Positions 42,060-51,719 are shown, numbered from the stretch's first letter. The stretch is DNA of 64,000 nucleotides from Nitrospirillum iridis (GCF_014205765.1 NZ_JACIIZ010000004.1:124001-188000), one strand, 5' to 3'. Program-made: numbers and translations. The notes: generated by a model from the letters alone, not told the origin.

Positions 42060-43436
42060 TCAGCAGTGGATGCAGCGGTCCAGCAGGTCATGCAGTAGCG
42101 GATCGGTGGGCTCCCACTCCCCGATCGCCGGGTGGATCAGGAAGGCCATGCGGGCCGTCAGCCGGTCCGTGTTCATGGCCGACCGGATGGCCGCCCGCTC
42201 ATAGGACTTCACGGATTGCACCAGGCCGTGAACCTCATCGGGAAGGGCTTCCAGCGGCTCGGGTATGATGGTGTCGCGGCTGATCTGACAGGGCGTTTCG
42301 ATGATGTCCCCATCCGGCAGGTTGGGCACCGCGCCATCGTTGCGCGTGTTGACGATGATCCGCGCCGGCTTGTCGCCGCGCAGCGCCGTCATGACATCCA
42401 GCGCGATGCGGTGGTAGCCGCTGGCCACCCGGAAGGGGTCTTCATCAAAGGGGGCGTCCTTGTCGAAGGCCGAGCCCGCCGAGGCCTCGAGCTTCATGTA
42501 GGACCCGGAACGGCGGTTGAGATAGGCGGCGTAGGCGGCGACCGCCCCCTCGCCATCATCGGCGCCCAGCCGGTCCTTCAGGGTGGTGAACAGGTCGCGG
42601 TTCAGTTGCTCCACCTCCGCCCCCCGGCTGCTGCCCTGGCGCTTCTGGTTTTCCAGCGCCCGGCGGCGGCTGTAGTAGAAGAACAGGTATTCCGTTGGGA
42701 TCAGCCGCAAGGTGCGGATCATGGCGAAGTCGAACAGCGGGGCCGTGTACAGCTGCGACAGGATCGTGTCGTCGTTCAGCACCTGCTCGGTCACATCCTC
42801 GCCGCGCAGGCGGATGCGGCGCACCCAGCCCAGATGGTTCAGGCCGACATAGTCGCACACCACCTCGTCATGGCGGGCGCCCAGCGCCAGCGTGATCCGA
42901 TGCAGCAATTCGGTGGGGGTGTCGCAGATGCCGACCACCCGCGCCTTGGTATGGCTGCTGATGGCCTGGGTGATCAGCCCGGCGGGGTTGGTGAAGTTGA
43001 CGATCCAGCCGTCCGGCGCCAGACGCTCCACCGTGCGCGCCTGTTCCAAGGCCACGGGAACGGTGCGCAGCGCCATGGCGGCCCCCGCCGGCCCGGTGGT
43101 TTCCTGTCCCGGGTAGCCGTGCTTGATGGCCGCCAGCTCATCCGCCGCGCGGGAGGCGATGCCGCCGACGCGCACACTGTTGAGGATGAAGTCGGCACCC
43201 TCCACCGCCTCCTCGATGGAGGAGGTTTCACGGATCTTCAGGCTGCCGCCTTCCTTGGCGACCACGGCGCGACCCAGGGCGGCCACGATGCGCAAGCGTT
43301 CCTGGTCCGGGTCGTACAGCACCATTTCGCGGGCGCCCAAGGTCTCGGCCGCCTCGTTGACGCCGAAGATGACCAGCGGGGTGCGCACGCCGCCGCCGCC
43401 GATCATCGCGATCTTACGATCGGTAGGTTTGCTCAT
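42060..43436 (-). CDS. GH4 NAD-dependent glycosidase
   Basis: 458 residues. GH4 enzymes use NAD+ and a divalent metal for an oxidation-elimination mechanism. Family signatures are KIAMIGGGGVRTPLVI, the VRVGGIASRAADE segment, QETTGPAG and the metal cysteine region GICDTPTELLHR; IVNFTNPAGLITQA and GLNHLGW follow. The CDTP motif is closer to CDMP of 6-phospho-alpha-glucosidases than to the CH motifs of non-phosphorylated alpha-glycosidases, but the overall sequence resembles 6-phospho-beta-glucosidase-type members. Substrate anomer and phosphorylation are thus unsettled. It overlaps the upstream PfkB kinase by 23 bases. No PTS gene is present to make a phospho-glycoside. Confidence 0.88.
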   Translation of the reverse strand: MSKPTDRKIAMIGGGGVRTPLVIFGVNEAAETLGAREMVLYDPDQERLRIVAALGRAVVAKEGGSLKIRETSSIEEAVEGADFILNSVRVGGIASRAADELAAIKHGYPGQETTGPAGAAMALRTVPVALEQARTVERLAPDGWIVNFTNPAGLITQAISSHTKARVVGICDTPTELLHRITLALGARHDEVVCDYVGLNHLGWVRRIRLRGEDVTEQVLNDDTILSQLYTAPLFDFAMIRTLRLIPTEYLFFYYSRRRALENQKRQGSSRGAEVEQLNRDLFTTLKDRLGADDGEGAVAAYAAYLNRRSGSYMKLEASAGSAFDKDAPFDEDPFRVASGYHRIALDVMTALRGDKPARIIVNTRNDGAVPNLPDGDIIETPCQISRDTIIPEPLEALPDEVHGLVQSVKSYERAAIRSAMNTDRLTARMAFLIHPAIGEWEPTDPLLHDLLDRCIHC

Positions 43437-44349
43437 AGGTGCTCCATAGTTCCGTTCGGTCGGGGATGCCCCCCAAGGCGCCCGCCACCCGGGTGGACAG
43501 GGCGCCACAAATACAGGCGCGGCGCAGGCGTTCAAGCACCGGCGCGCCGTCGAGCAGCGCGTCGATATAGCCCGCGTCGAAGGCGTCGCCGGCGCCGGTG
43601 GTGTCCACCGCGTCCACCGGGGGCGGGGCGGCGGTCACGATGCCGTCATCGTCCAGGCCCATGGCGCCGCGCCGGCCCAGTTTCAGGACTGGGTTGGCGA
43701 GCGCCAGGCGGTGGGCCATGGCCAGATAGTCGTCCGCCGCGTCGCTGCCGCAGAACAGCGCCGCCTCCTTCTCATTGGGCAGCAGATGGTCCACCGCCCA
43801 GCAGGTGGCATGGTTCGCCGGATCGGGCAGCCAGATGGGCTGGAAGCCGACATCCAGCGACGTGGTGCAGCCGGCGGCCCGCAGCGCGGGCAACAGGGTG
43901 TCTGCCACGGCCCGGCCCAGCGGCAGCGCGAAATGGACATGGCGGGCGCGGCACAGGTCGGCCACCGTCGAGGGGGTGGCCAGCAGGGCCGGCAGGGCAC
44001 CGTTGACGCCGACATGGGTGAAGAAGGACCGGTCCTCGCGGGTCGAGACGCTTATGCTGGTGCCGCTATGGCCCTCGCCGATGCGCAAGCCGCCGCTATC
44101 CAAGCCATAGGGGGCCAGGCGCCGCCGGAACCAGTCCGCGTCCGCCTCCCCGATGAAGCCGACCAATCGGACCGTGCGGCCCAGGCGGGCCAGGCCGCAG
44201 GCGGTGTTGGCGGCCCCGCCGCCCACCTCCCGGGTGTAGGCGTCGGTCGTCACCTCCTCCCCGGGCTGGGGCCAACTGGCGAAGCCGCTCAGCACATGGT
44301 CGATATACAGTTCGCCGACCACCGCCACGTCGATAATCTTGTCCGTCAT
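43414..44349 (-). CDS. PfkB-family carbohydrate kinase
   Basis: 311 residues with the ribokinase fold: VVGELYIDHVLSGF at the start, the GGGAANTACGLARLG sugar-binding loop and the C-terminal anion-hole/catalytic motif DTTGAGDAFDAGYIDALL. It would phosphorylate a sugar or glycoside using ATP. The start overlaps the stop of the permease gene as ATGA, and its end overlaps GH4, indicating tight coupling. Because the operon lacks a PTS, this kinase could provide the phosphorylated substrate for GH4; alternatively it acts on the released sugar. Confidence 0.88.
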   Translation of the reverse strand: MTDKIIDVAVVGELYIDHVLSGFASWPQPGEEVTTDAYTREVGGGAANTACGLARLGRTVRLVGFIGEADADWFRRRLAPYGLDSGGLRIGEGHSGTSISVSTREDRSFFTHVGVNGALPALLATPSTVADLCRARHVHFALPLGRAVADTLLPALRAAGCTTSLDVGFQPIWLPDPANHATCWAVDHLLPNEKEAALFCGSDAADDYLAMAHRLALANPVLKLGRRGAMGLDDDGIVTAAPPPVDAVDTTGAGDAFDAGYIDALLDGAPVLERLRRACICGALSTRVAGALGGIPDRTELWSTYEQTYRS

Positions 44350-45731
44350 GGCGCCGCCCGCCAGGCCGGATACCGGAAGGGCCAGGCTCCTTCGCGCCGG
44401 GACTGCGCCAGATAGACGACGACGCCAAGGCTCAACATCGCCACGCCGATGGCGATGTGCCGGGGCTGGCTGGTGGCCACGATGTACAGCCAGCCGGCGA
44501 TGGTGATGATCACCGGCAAGGGGTACAGCGGCATGCGGAACTGTCCGGGCGCCGCGGGGCCTTGCCGGCGCAGCATGACGACGGCGACGCACTGGGCCGT
44601 GAATTGGAACAGCGTCTGAATGACGATCAGCACCGCGATGAGATCGGCCAGGGAGAAGAAGCAGGCGACGGCGGACGCCACGCCCATGAACAGCAGGGAG
44701 ATGGTGGGGAAGCGCCCCTCGGGGTGCAGGGTCGCGAACGGCTTGAAGAAGCGGCCATCCACGGCGGCGGTGTAAGGCACGCGCGAGAAGCCGAGCAGCA
44801 CCACCAGCGCCGACCCCCAGCTGGCGATCAGGATCAGCAGCGAGACGACGACACCGCCCCAGCGGCCGTAGATGACCTGCATGAACTCCGCCACCACCGC
44901 CTCGGACTTCTGCGCCACCTGCCAGGGCAGCGTGCCCAGGATGGACAGGTTGAGGCCCAGGTAGAGCAGGGCGACGATGCCGATGGACAGCAGGACGGCG
45001 CGTGGGATGGTCCGGCCGGGATTCTTGATCTCCTCCCCGATCATGCAGACGTTGTTGTACCCGCCGTAATCATAGACCGCGATCAGGGTGGCGGAGCCCA
45101 TGCCCATCCAGAAGGCGCCGGTGGGCTTGAACGCGCCCTCGGGGAAGTCGAAGGCCAGCTTGGCGTCGAAATGCAGGGCGCCGCTCAGCACGATCCAGAG
45201 ACAGGCGGCGACCACCACCACGGTGATGCCGATGGACAGCCGCTGGATGGAGCGGATATCGCGGTATAGCAGCGCCGTGTTCAGCAGGCACACACCCGCC
45301 GCGACCGCCATCATGTGCCAAGGCTTCATGTCGGGGGCGAGGAAGCTGGCGTACTGCGCCAGCCCCACGGTGCCGGAGGCGATGGACAGGGGCCCGATCA
45401 GCAGCGATTGCCAGAGGTAGAGGAAACTGAACAGCCGGCCCAGGCGGGCGGGCCCGAAGGCGTGGAGCAGATAGTGGTAAGGGCCGCCCGAGCGGGGAAA
45501 GGCGGACCCCAGCTCCGCCCACACCAGGCCGTCATAGGCGCAGAGGACGGCGCCGACCAGCCAGCCCAGCATGGCCTGCGGTCCGCCCATGGCCGAAATG
45601 GCCAGTGGGATGGTGATGAAGGGGCCGATGCCCACCATGTTGAGGATGTTGGCGGCAAGGCCACCGCCCAGGCCGATGCCGCGAACCGGCCTGAGGGTGG
45701 GGTTGGTCGAGGGCGCCGCGGCCGGCGTCAT
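44346..45731 (-). CDS. APC-superfamily permease
   Basis: 461 residues with 12 predicted helices of the amino acid-polyamine-organocation superfamily. The helix-1 motif NMVGIGPFITIPLAISAMGG and ELGSAFPRSGGPYHYLLHAFG are typical of the family. APC members usually carry amino acids or amines, yet here the gene is sandwiched by ATGA overlaps between an inositol-dehydrogenase-like gene and a sugar kinase. This context suggests a polyol, inositol or glycoside substrate, which would be unusual; it remains inference. Confidence 0.88.
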   Translation of the reverse strand: MTPAAAPSTNPTLRPVRGIGLGGGLAANILNMVGIGPFITIPLAISAMGGPQAMLGWLVGAVLCAYDGLVWAELGSAFPRSGGPYHYLLHAFGPARLGRLFSFLYLWQSLLIGPLSIASGTVGLAQYASFLAPDMKPWHMMAVAAGVCLLNTALLYRDIRSIQRLSIGITVVVVAACLWIVLSGALHFDAKLAFDFPEGAFKPTGAFWMGMGSATLIAVYDYGGYNNVCMIGEEIKNPGRTIPRAVLLSIGIVALLYLGLNLSILGTLPWQVAQKSEAVVAEFMQVIYGRWGGVVVSLLILIASWGSALVVLLGFSRVPYTAAVDGRFFKPFATLHPEGRFPTISLLFMGVASAVACFFSLADLIAVLIVIQTLFQFTAQCVAVVMLRRQGPAAPGQFRMPLYPLPVIITIAGWLYIVATSQPRHIAIGVAMLSLGVVVYLAQSRREGAWPFRYPAWRAAP

Positions 45732-46723
45732 AACCGGACCGCCTGGCCGGTGGCGACGGATTGGGCGGCTGCCTCCGCCAGGGCCAGGGCGGCCACACCA
45801 TCGGCATAGCCGACGCTTGGCTTGGCGCGGCCGGCCAGGATGTCCGCGAAATGGGCGACTTCGCGGCGATAGGCCTCGGCATAGCGATCCAGGAAGAAAT
45901 TCTGGAAGGCGTCGCTGGCGATGCCCGGCGCGCCGGCGCTTCCGCCCCAGGTGGAGACGGCGCTTTCCAGGATATTGTCGGCGCGTAGCAGCCCGCGCGA
46001 GCCGAAGGCCTCGATGCGTTGGTCATAGCCATAGCCGGACCGCCGGCTGTTGCTGATGACGCACAGCTTGCCCGACGCGGTTCGCAGGATGGTCTTGGCG
46101 GTATCGACGTCGCCGGCGGCGGCGATGGCCGGGTCCACCAGGCAGCTGGCGGCGGCGTACACCTCCGTCACCGGTTCACCCAGCAGCCAGCGCGCCATGT
46201 CGAAGTCGTGGATGGCCATGTCCTTGAACAGCCCCCCGGACACCTTGATGTAGCTGACCGGCGGCGGGGCCGGGTCGTGGCTGGTGATCTGCAGGGTCTC
46301 CAGCGCGCCCACGGCGCCGGCGTCGAGTCGGGACTTCAGGGTGGCGAAATGCGGGTCGAAGCGGCGATTGAAGCCCAGCATCAGCGGGACGTCACCGCCC
46401 AGGGCGGGGGCGGCGGCCTGGGCGCGGGCCAGGTCCATGTCCAACGGCTTCTCGCACAGCACGGCCTTGCCGGCGGCGATGGCGCGGGCGGCCTGGTCCA
46501 GGTGCAGGTCGGTTGAACTGGCGATGATCACGCCCCGCACGCCCTCATCCGACAGGACGGCATCGATGTCGGCCACCGCGGCGCCGGTTTCAGCCGCCAC
46601 CGCGCCAGCGGCCGTGCCGTTGGGATCGGTGACGTATTTCAGGCGGAGATCCGGATGGGCCGCGACGTTGCGGGCGTGGATGCGGCCGATGCGGCCGGCG
46701 CCCAGGATGGCGATGTCGAACAT
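45728..46723 (-). CDS. iolG: Inositol 2-dehydrogenase-like Gfo/Idh/MocA oxidoreductase
   Basis: 331 residues. NAD(P)-binding motif ILGAGRIGRIHARNVA, catalytic lysine in CEKPLDMDL, and the histidine region SGGLFKDMAIHDFDMARWLLG, all as in myo-inositol 2-dehydrogenases. These oxidise myo-inositol to 2-keto-myo-inositol (inosose), the substrate of IolE encoded at 51.7 kb. It is first in a leftward operon that begins opposite the RpiR gene. Other inositol or sugar dehydrogenase specificities are possible within the family, but the adjacent iol genes make the assignment reasonable. Confidence 0.82.
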   Translation of the reverse strand: MFDIAILGAGRIGRIHARNVAAHPDLRLKYVTDPNGTAAGAVAAETGAAVADIDAVLSDEGVRGVIIASSTDLHLDQAARAIAAGKAVLCEKPLDMDLARAQAAAPALGGDVPLMLGFNRRFDPHFATLKSRLDAGAVGALETLQITSHDPAPPPVSYIKVSGGLFKDMAIHDFDMARWLLGEPVTEVYAAASCLVDPAIAAAGDVDTAKTILRTASGKLCVISNSRRSGYGYDQRIEAFGSRGLLRADNILESAVSTWGGSAGAPGIASDAFQNFFLDRYAEAYRREVAHFADILAGRAKPSVGYADGVAALALAEAAAQSVATGQAVRL

Positions 46724-46794
46724 GCAGGCTCCCTGTCAAGGCCCGGCCGCCGGTGGTGCCGACTTTCGCGGTCCAGCGGGCGGTCATCATCATA

Positions 46795-46842
46795 TTATGG
46801 AATGAAAATATCATACAACGGGGTATGATGGAATATCCATAA
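46795..46842. promoter_or_regulatory. 48-bp dyad in the iolG/RpiR divergent promoter
   Basis: TTATGG (46795-46800) and CCATAA (46837-46842) are the ends of an imperfect dyad; inside it ATCATAC and GTATGAT are inverted around CAACGGG. Each half contains GGAAT (ATGGAATGAAAATATCAT; ATGGAATATCCAT). It is a likely RpiR-family operator controlling both divergent transcripts. Confidence 0.6.
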
Positions 46843-46910
46843 CGCCGGGCGGCGTTGCCTTCACCCGGTCTGCGTCTATGCTTGGGGATACATTGAATTT
46901 TGGAGGGGCG

Positions 46911-47798
46911 ATGACGGGAACTGCCACCGTGCCGCGCACGGCCGAGGAGCTGCGGGCCGCCATATTGGAACGCTACGATACCTTCAGCAAGCGGCTGCAG
47001 CAGATCGCGCGTTTCGTCCTGGACCATCCGGACGACCTGGCGCTGGAAACCCTGGCGGTCGTGGCGGAGCGCTCGGGCGTGCAGCCCTCGGCCATCGTCC
47101 GCTTCGCCAAGGCGCTGGGCTATTCCGGCGCCATGCCCATGCAGCGTCTGTTGCGCGACGGCCTGTTGGCCAACCATACCGCCTTGGGCTATGGCGAACG
47201 GGTGCGGCAATTCAACGTCGCCCTGGACCAGCAGGCCGGCGTCGACGGTGACGGCGATCTGCTGGCCGAATTCGTGGATCGGGACACGCTGGCGCTGGAA
47301 AATCTGCGCCAGACCATGACCAAGACCGAACTGACGCGCGCCGTGAAACTGATAGACCAGGCGCAAACCCTCTATGTCATCGGTTTCCGCCGCGCCTTCC
47401 CCGTGGCGTCATATCTGGCCTATTCGCTGCAGCAGGTGGGCAAGCGCACCATCTTTGTCGATGGGGTGGGGGGCCTGACCGGCCAGCAAATGGGTGCCGT
47501 GGGGGAAACCGATCTGCTGATCGCCATCAGCTACCATCCCTATGCGGAGGAAACCGTTCACGCGGTCGAGGCGGCCGTTTCCGCCGGCGCGAAGGTCCTG
47601 TCCATCACGGACAGCCTGGTCAGCCCCATGGCCAAAATGGCGGCCCATGTGCTGCAGGTGCGCGAGTCCGAGGTGCGGGGTTTCCGGTCGCTCGCCGCGT
47701 CGCTGTGCCTGGCGCAGACCCTGGTCATCACCCTGGCGTTCGAGCGTGAGCGGGCGGGCGCCAAGTCCGCGTCGCGCACCCGTCGTCGGAAGGCGTGA
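46911..47798 (+). CDS. MurR/RpiR-family transcriptional regulator
   Basis: 295 residues: an RpiR-type helix-turn-helix (TFSKRLQQIARFVLDHPDDL, VVAERSGVQPSAIVRFAKALG) and a C-terminal SIS sugar-phosphate isomerase-like domain (LYVIGFRRAFPVASYLAY, LLIAISYHPYAEETVHAV). RpiR proteins near iol genes typically act as inositol regulators, sensing a sugar-phosphate intermediate. The ATG at 46911 follows GGAGGGG. It is divergent from iolG and 97 bases upstream of iolC, with candidate operators on both sides. Confidence 0.9.
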   Translation: MTGTATVPRTAEELRAAILERYDTFSKRLQQIARFVLDHPDDLALETLAVVAERSGVQPSAIVRFAKALGYSGAMPMQRLLRDGLLANHTALGYGERVRQFNVALDQQAGVDGDGDLLAEFVDRDTLALENLRQTMTKTELTRAVKLIDQAQTLYVIGFRRAFPVASYLAYSLQQVGKRTIFVDGVGGLTGQQMGAVGETDLLIAISYHPYAEETVHAVEAAVSAGAKVLSITDSLVSPMAKMAAHVLQVRESEVRGFRSLAASLCLAQTLVITLAFERERAGAKSASRTRRRKA

Positions 47799-47836
47799 CC
47801 CATTTCGTGATATGTTATTTACAGGAACATGAAACT

Positions 47837-47852
47837 TGGAATATATGTTCCA
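47837..47852. promoter_or_regulatory. GGAA-N6-TTCC dyad before iolC
   Basis: TGGAATATATGTTCCA is a 16-bp palindrome with one unpaired pair. It is the cleanest example in the window of the (A/T)TGGAA-N6-TTCCA pattern and lies 44 bases before the iolC start, so it is probably the RpiR site for the iolCDEB operon. Confidence 0.6.
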
Positions 47853-47895
47853 TTCGATCGGGTGCTGATCCGGCACCCCCAAGGCTGGAACCGGC

Positions 47896-49851
47896 ATGGC
47901 GTCTTCTGCGCAATCCCCCGCCCAAAACCCTCCCAAGTCGCTTGATCTGATCGCCATTGGCCGGTCCAGCGTGGACCTCTATGGCCAGCAGGTCGGTGGC
48001 CGGCTGGAGGACATGGCGTCCTTCGCGAAATACCTGGGCGGAAGCCCGACCAACACGGCTGCCGGCGGGGCCCGTCTCGGTTTGCGTACGGGGCTGGTGA
48101 CCCGGGTGGGGGCCGACCACATGGGCCGCTTCATCCGCGAGGCGTTGGAACGGGAGGGGGTCGACGTCACCGGCGTGGTCTCCGACCCTGACCGGCTGAC
48201 CGCGCTGGTGCTGCTGGGTATCCGTGACCGCGAAAACTTCCCGCTGATCTTCTATCGCGAGAACTGCGCCGACATGGCGCTGGATGTGGGGGACCTGGAT
48301 CCGGACTGGCTGCGCGGTGCCGCGGCCGTGCTGATCAACGGGACCCACCTGTCCCAGCCCCAGGCCTTCGCGGCCAGCATGACGGCGGCCCGCCTGGTGA
48401 AGGAAAGCGGCGGTCGCGTGGTGTTCGACATCGACTATCGGCCCGTGCTTTGGGGCCTCACCGGCCGCGACCGGGGCGAGGACCGCTTCGTCGCCCATGG
48501 CGGGGTCACCAGCCGCCTGCGCGAGGCGTTGCCCCTGTGCGACCTGATCGTCGGCACGGAGGAGGAAATCCACATCCTCGGCGGCGTGACCGATACCCTG
48601 GCGGCGCTGCGCGCCATCCGCGCCCTGACCGACGCCGTGATCGTTGCCAAGCGCGGGGCGGCGGGGTGCGCCGCGTTCCCGGGCGCCATACCGGCCGCCC
48701 TGACGGACGGCATCGTCGTTCCCGGCTTCCCGGTGGAGGTCTTCAACGTCCTGGGGGCGGGCGACGCCTTCATGGCGGGCTTCCTGCGCGGCTGGTTGCG
48801 CGATGAGCCGCTGGAACGGTGCTGCACCTGGGGCAACGCTTGTGGCGCCATCGTCGTCTCCCGCCACGGCTGCGCCCCGGCCATGCCCACCTGGCCGGAA
48901 CTGGAATGGCTTCTGTCACAGTCCAACCCGCCCCATCGCCTGCGGGATAGCGCCGAGCTGGAACATATCCATTGGGCCACCACGCGCACGCACCGCTATG
49001 ACGAACTGACGGTGCTGGCGGTGGATCACCGCAGCCAGTTTGAGGACCTTGTGGCGGAACTGGGGGCCGATCCCGAGCGCATCCCGGTATTCAAGACACT
49101 GGCCCTGCGCGCGGTGGAGGCGGTGGCGGATGGCGACGACCGCTTCGGCCTGCTGCTGGATGGGCGCTATGGTTTCGAAGCCCTGGCCAGCGCCGCGGAT
49201 GACCCCTACTGGATCGGGCGTCCCATCGAGGAGCCCAAGTCCCGCCCGCTGGTGTTCGAAAGCTCCGCCGACGTGGCGACGGAGCTGGCGGAATGGCCGC
49301 TGAACCATGTGGTGAAATGCCTGGTCTTCTATCATCCCGACGATCCGGCTGATTTGCGGGAGCGGCAGGAGCGGCAGCTGCTGCGCCTGTTCGACGCCTG
49401 CCGCAAGACCCGGCACGAGATGCTGGCCGAGGTGATCCTGCCCGCCGACCTGCCCGTCGACGCCATGACGGTGGCCCGGGCCGTCCGCCGGCTCTACGCC
49501 GTGGGGATCAAGCCCGATTGGTGGAAGCTGGAACCGGTGGCCGACCCCCTGGCTTGGCGCAATATCGAGGCGGCCGTGCTGGACAACGACCCCTATTGCC
49601 GAGGTGTGGTGCTGCTGGGCCTGTCGGCGCCGGAGGAGGAGTTGCTGGCCTCCTTCCAGGCGGCGGCGCCGTTCGGCATCGTCAAGGGCTTCGCCGTCGG
49701 GCGCACCATCTTCTATGATGCCGCGCGCGGCTGGCTCGCCAACCGCCTGGATGATGACGAGGTGGTGGCCATGATGGCGGGCAAGCTGAAGACCCTGGTG
49801 GATGCCTGGCGGCAGGCCCGGGCCGCGTCTGGCGGGGGGGCGGGGGCGTGA
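47896..49851 (+). CDS. iolC: 5-dehydro-2-deoxygluconokinase IolC fused to a DUF2090 aldolase-like domain
   Basis: 651 residues in two parts. Residues 15-340 are a PfkB kinase (LDLIAIGRSSVDLYGQQVGG, YLGGSPTNTAAGGARLG, catalytic NVLGAGDAFMAGF near 287). Residues about 350-650 are a DUF2090 domain (LTVLAVDHRSQFEDL, GFAVGRTIFYDAARGWL) with the look of a class I/IolJ-type aldolase barrel. The fused form is known in many proteobacteria and may carry out both phosphorylation of the deoxy-keto-gluconate and cleavage of the product. It heads iolC-D-E-B; the next gene overlaps its stop as GTGA. Confidence 0.93.
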   Translation: MASSAQSPAQNPPKSLDLIAIGRSSVDLYGQQVGGRLEDMASFAKYLGGSPTNTAAGGARLGLRTGLVTRVGADHMGRFIREALEREGVDVTGVVSDPDRLTALVLLGIRDRENFPLIFYRENCADMALDVGDLDPDWLRGAAAVLINGTHLSQPQAFAASMTAARLVKESGGRVVFDIDYRPVLWGLTGRDRGEDRFVAHGGVTSRLREALPLCDLIVGTEEEIHILGGVTDTLAALRAIRALTDAVIVAKRGAAGCAAFPGAIPAALTDGIVVPGFPVEVFNVLGAGDAFMAGFLRGWLRDEPLERCCTWGNACGAIVVSRHGCAPAMPTWPELEWLLSQSNPPHRLRDSAELEHIHWATTRTHRYDELTVLAVDHRSQFEDLVAELGADPERIPVFKTLALRAVEAVADGDDRFGLLLDGRYGFEALASAADDPYWIGRPIEEPKSRPLVFESSADVATELAEWPLNHVVKCLVFYHPDDPADLRERQERQLLRLFDACRKTRHEMLAEVILPADLPVDAMTVARAVRRLYAVGIKPDWWKLEPVADPLAWRNIEAAVLDNDPYCRGVVLLGLSAPEEELLASFQAAAPFGIVKGFAVGRTIFYDAARGWLANRLDDDEVVAMMAGKLKTLVDAWRQARAASGGGAGA

Positions 49852-51707
49852 CGGCGGCGACCGGCACGGGCCTGGTGCGCCTGACCGCCGCCCAGGCCAT
49901 GGTGCGGTACCTGGCGGCGCAGCGGGTGCAGGGGCCGGACGGGCCGGTGCCGTATTTCGCGGGCTGCTGGGCGATTTTCGGCCATGGCAACGTCGCTGGC
50001 CTGGGAGAGGCGCTGCAGGCCAGTCAGGACGCCCTGCCGACCTATCGCGCCCACAATGAGCAGGCGATGGCCCATGCGGCCATCGCCTTCGCCAAGCAGG
50101 CACGCCGCCGGCGGGCCATGATTTGCACCACCTCCATCGGGCCGGGCGCCACCAACATGGTCACGGCGGCGGCGTTGGCCCATGTCAACCGCCTGCCGGT
50201 GCTGTTCCTGCCAGGCGATGTCTATGCCAGCCGGCGCCCGGATCCGGTCCTGCAACAGATCGAGGATTTCGGCGACGGCACCGTGTCGGCCAATGATTGC
50301 TTCCGGCCCGTGTCGCGCTATTTCGACCGCCTGACGCGGCCGGAGCAGATCCTGGACGTGCTGCCCAAGGCCATGGTCGTGCTGACCGACCCGGCCGCGT
50401 GCGGCCCCGTCACCCTGGGCTTCTGCCAGGATGTGCAGGCGGAGGCGTGCGACTACCCCGAGGATTTCTTCGCCCCCCGCCTGTGGCGGTTCCGCCAGCC
50501 CCCGGCCGATCCCTATGATTTGGCCGATCTGGTGATGCGCGTCCGCGCCGCGCGGCGACCGCTGATCATCGCCGGCGGCGGTGTGCTGTACGCCGGGGCC
50601 GAGGCCCTGCTGGCCGACCTTGCCGCCACCACCGGCATACCGGTGGCGGAGACGCAGGCGGGCAAGGGGACCTTGCCGTGGGACCATCCGTGCAACCTGG
50701 GCGCCGTGGGCGTCACCGGCACCGGGGTGGCGAACGCGGCGGCGGCCGGGGCGGACCTGGTCATCGGCATCGGCACCCGGCTTCAGGATTTCACCACCGG
50801 TTCCCGCGCCCTGTTCCAGGGGGCGGACCGGACCTTGGTCCAGGTCAACGTTTCGGCGCATGACGCCGCCAAGCAGGGGGCCGTGGGCGTGGTGGGCGAC
50901 GCGGCCGCCGTGCTCACGGGGCTGGCGCCGCTGCTGACGGGCTGGCGCGTGCCGGCGGACTGGACGGAGGCGCTGGCGGCGCCGGTCTCGGGCTGGAACC
51001 AGGCATGGCGGGCGGCGACGGCCGCGCCGGATGGCGACGCCCTGCCCAGCGACGCCCAGGTGCTGGGCGCGGTCTGGCGCCAAACCGCCGAGGACGCGGT
51101 GGTGGTGTGCGCCGCCGGCGGCCTGCCCGGTGAACTGCACAAGCTGTGGCGGGTGCGGCGCCCCGGCGGCTACCATGTTGAATACGGCTATTCCTGCATG
51201 GGGTATGAGATCGCCGGCGGCCTGGGCGTGAAGATGGCGGAGCCGGAGCGCGACGTCCACGTCCTGGTGGGCGACGGCAGCTATCTCATGATGAATTCGG
51301 AAATCGCCACGGCGGCCATGCTGGGCCTGAAGCTGACCATCACGGTGTTGGACAATCGGGGCTTCGGCTGTATCAACCGGCTGCAGCGCGCCACCGGCGG
51401 CGCGCCCTTCAACAACCTGCTGGCCGACACGCGCCACACGGCCCTGCCGGCCATTGATTTCGCCGCCCATGCGGCCAGCCTGGGCGCGCGGGCGGTCAAG
51501 GTGGCGGACATCGCGGGACTGGAGGCCGCCCTGGCCGAGGCGCGGACTGGGGAGGACGTCCATGTCATCGTCATCGACACCGATCCGGCGGTGTCCACCG
51601 CCGCCGGGGGCGCCTGGTGGGATGTCGCCGTGCCCGAGGTGTCCGGCAGGGCGGCCGTCCGCCAGGCCCGCGCGGCCTACGAGTCGAGAAAAAAAGATCA
51701 ACGCTAG
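49848..51707 (+). CDS. iolD: Trihydroxycyclohexane-dione hydrolase IolD
   Basis: 619 residues, a thiamine diphosphate enzyme. The pyrimidine-binding domain has VPYFAGCWAIFGHGNVAGLG and the glutamate in AHNEQAMAHAAIAFAKQ; the C-terminal diphosphate motif is VGDGSYLMMNSEIATAAMLG with LDNRGFGCINRLQ. IolD opens the six-membered diketone ring made from inosose by IolE. The GTG start overlaps the iolC stop by four bases, showing translational coupling. Length and motif order are standard for the family. Confidence 0.94.
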   Translation: MTAATGTGLVRLTAAQAMVRYLAAQRVQGPDGPVPYFAGCWAIFGHGNVAGLGEALQASQDALPTYRAHNEQAMAHAAIAFAKQARRRRAMICTTSIGPGATNMVTAAALAHVNRLPVLFLPGDVYASRRPDPVLQQIEDFGDGTVSANDCFRPVSRYFDRLTRPEQILDVLPKAMVVLTDPAACGPVTLGFCQDVQAEACDYPEDFFAPRLWRFRQPPADPYDLADLVMRVRAARRPLIIAGGGVLYAGAEALLADLAATTGIPVAETQAGKGTLPWDHPCNLGAVGVTGTGVANAAAAGADLVIGIGTRLQDFTTGSRALFQGADRTLVQVNVSAHDAAKQGAVGVVGDAAAVLTGLAPLLTGWRVPADWTEALAAPVSGWNQAWRAATAAPDGDALPSDAQVLGAVWRQTAEDAVVVCAAGGLPGELHKLWRVRRPGGYHVEYGYSCMGYEIAGGLGVKMAEPERDVHVLVGDGSYLMMNSEIATAAMLGLKLTITVLDNRGFGCINRLQRATGGAPFNNLLADTRHTALPAIDFAAHAASLGARAVKVADIAGLEAALAEARTGEDVHVIVIDTDPAVSTAAGGAWWDVAVPEVSGRAAVRQARAAYESRKKDQR

Positions 51708-51719
51708 GGAGCACGGTCC

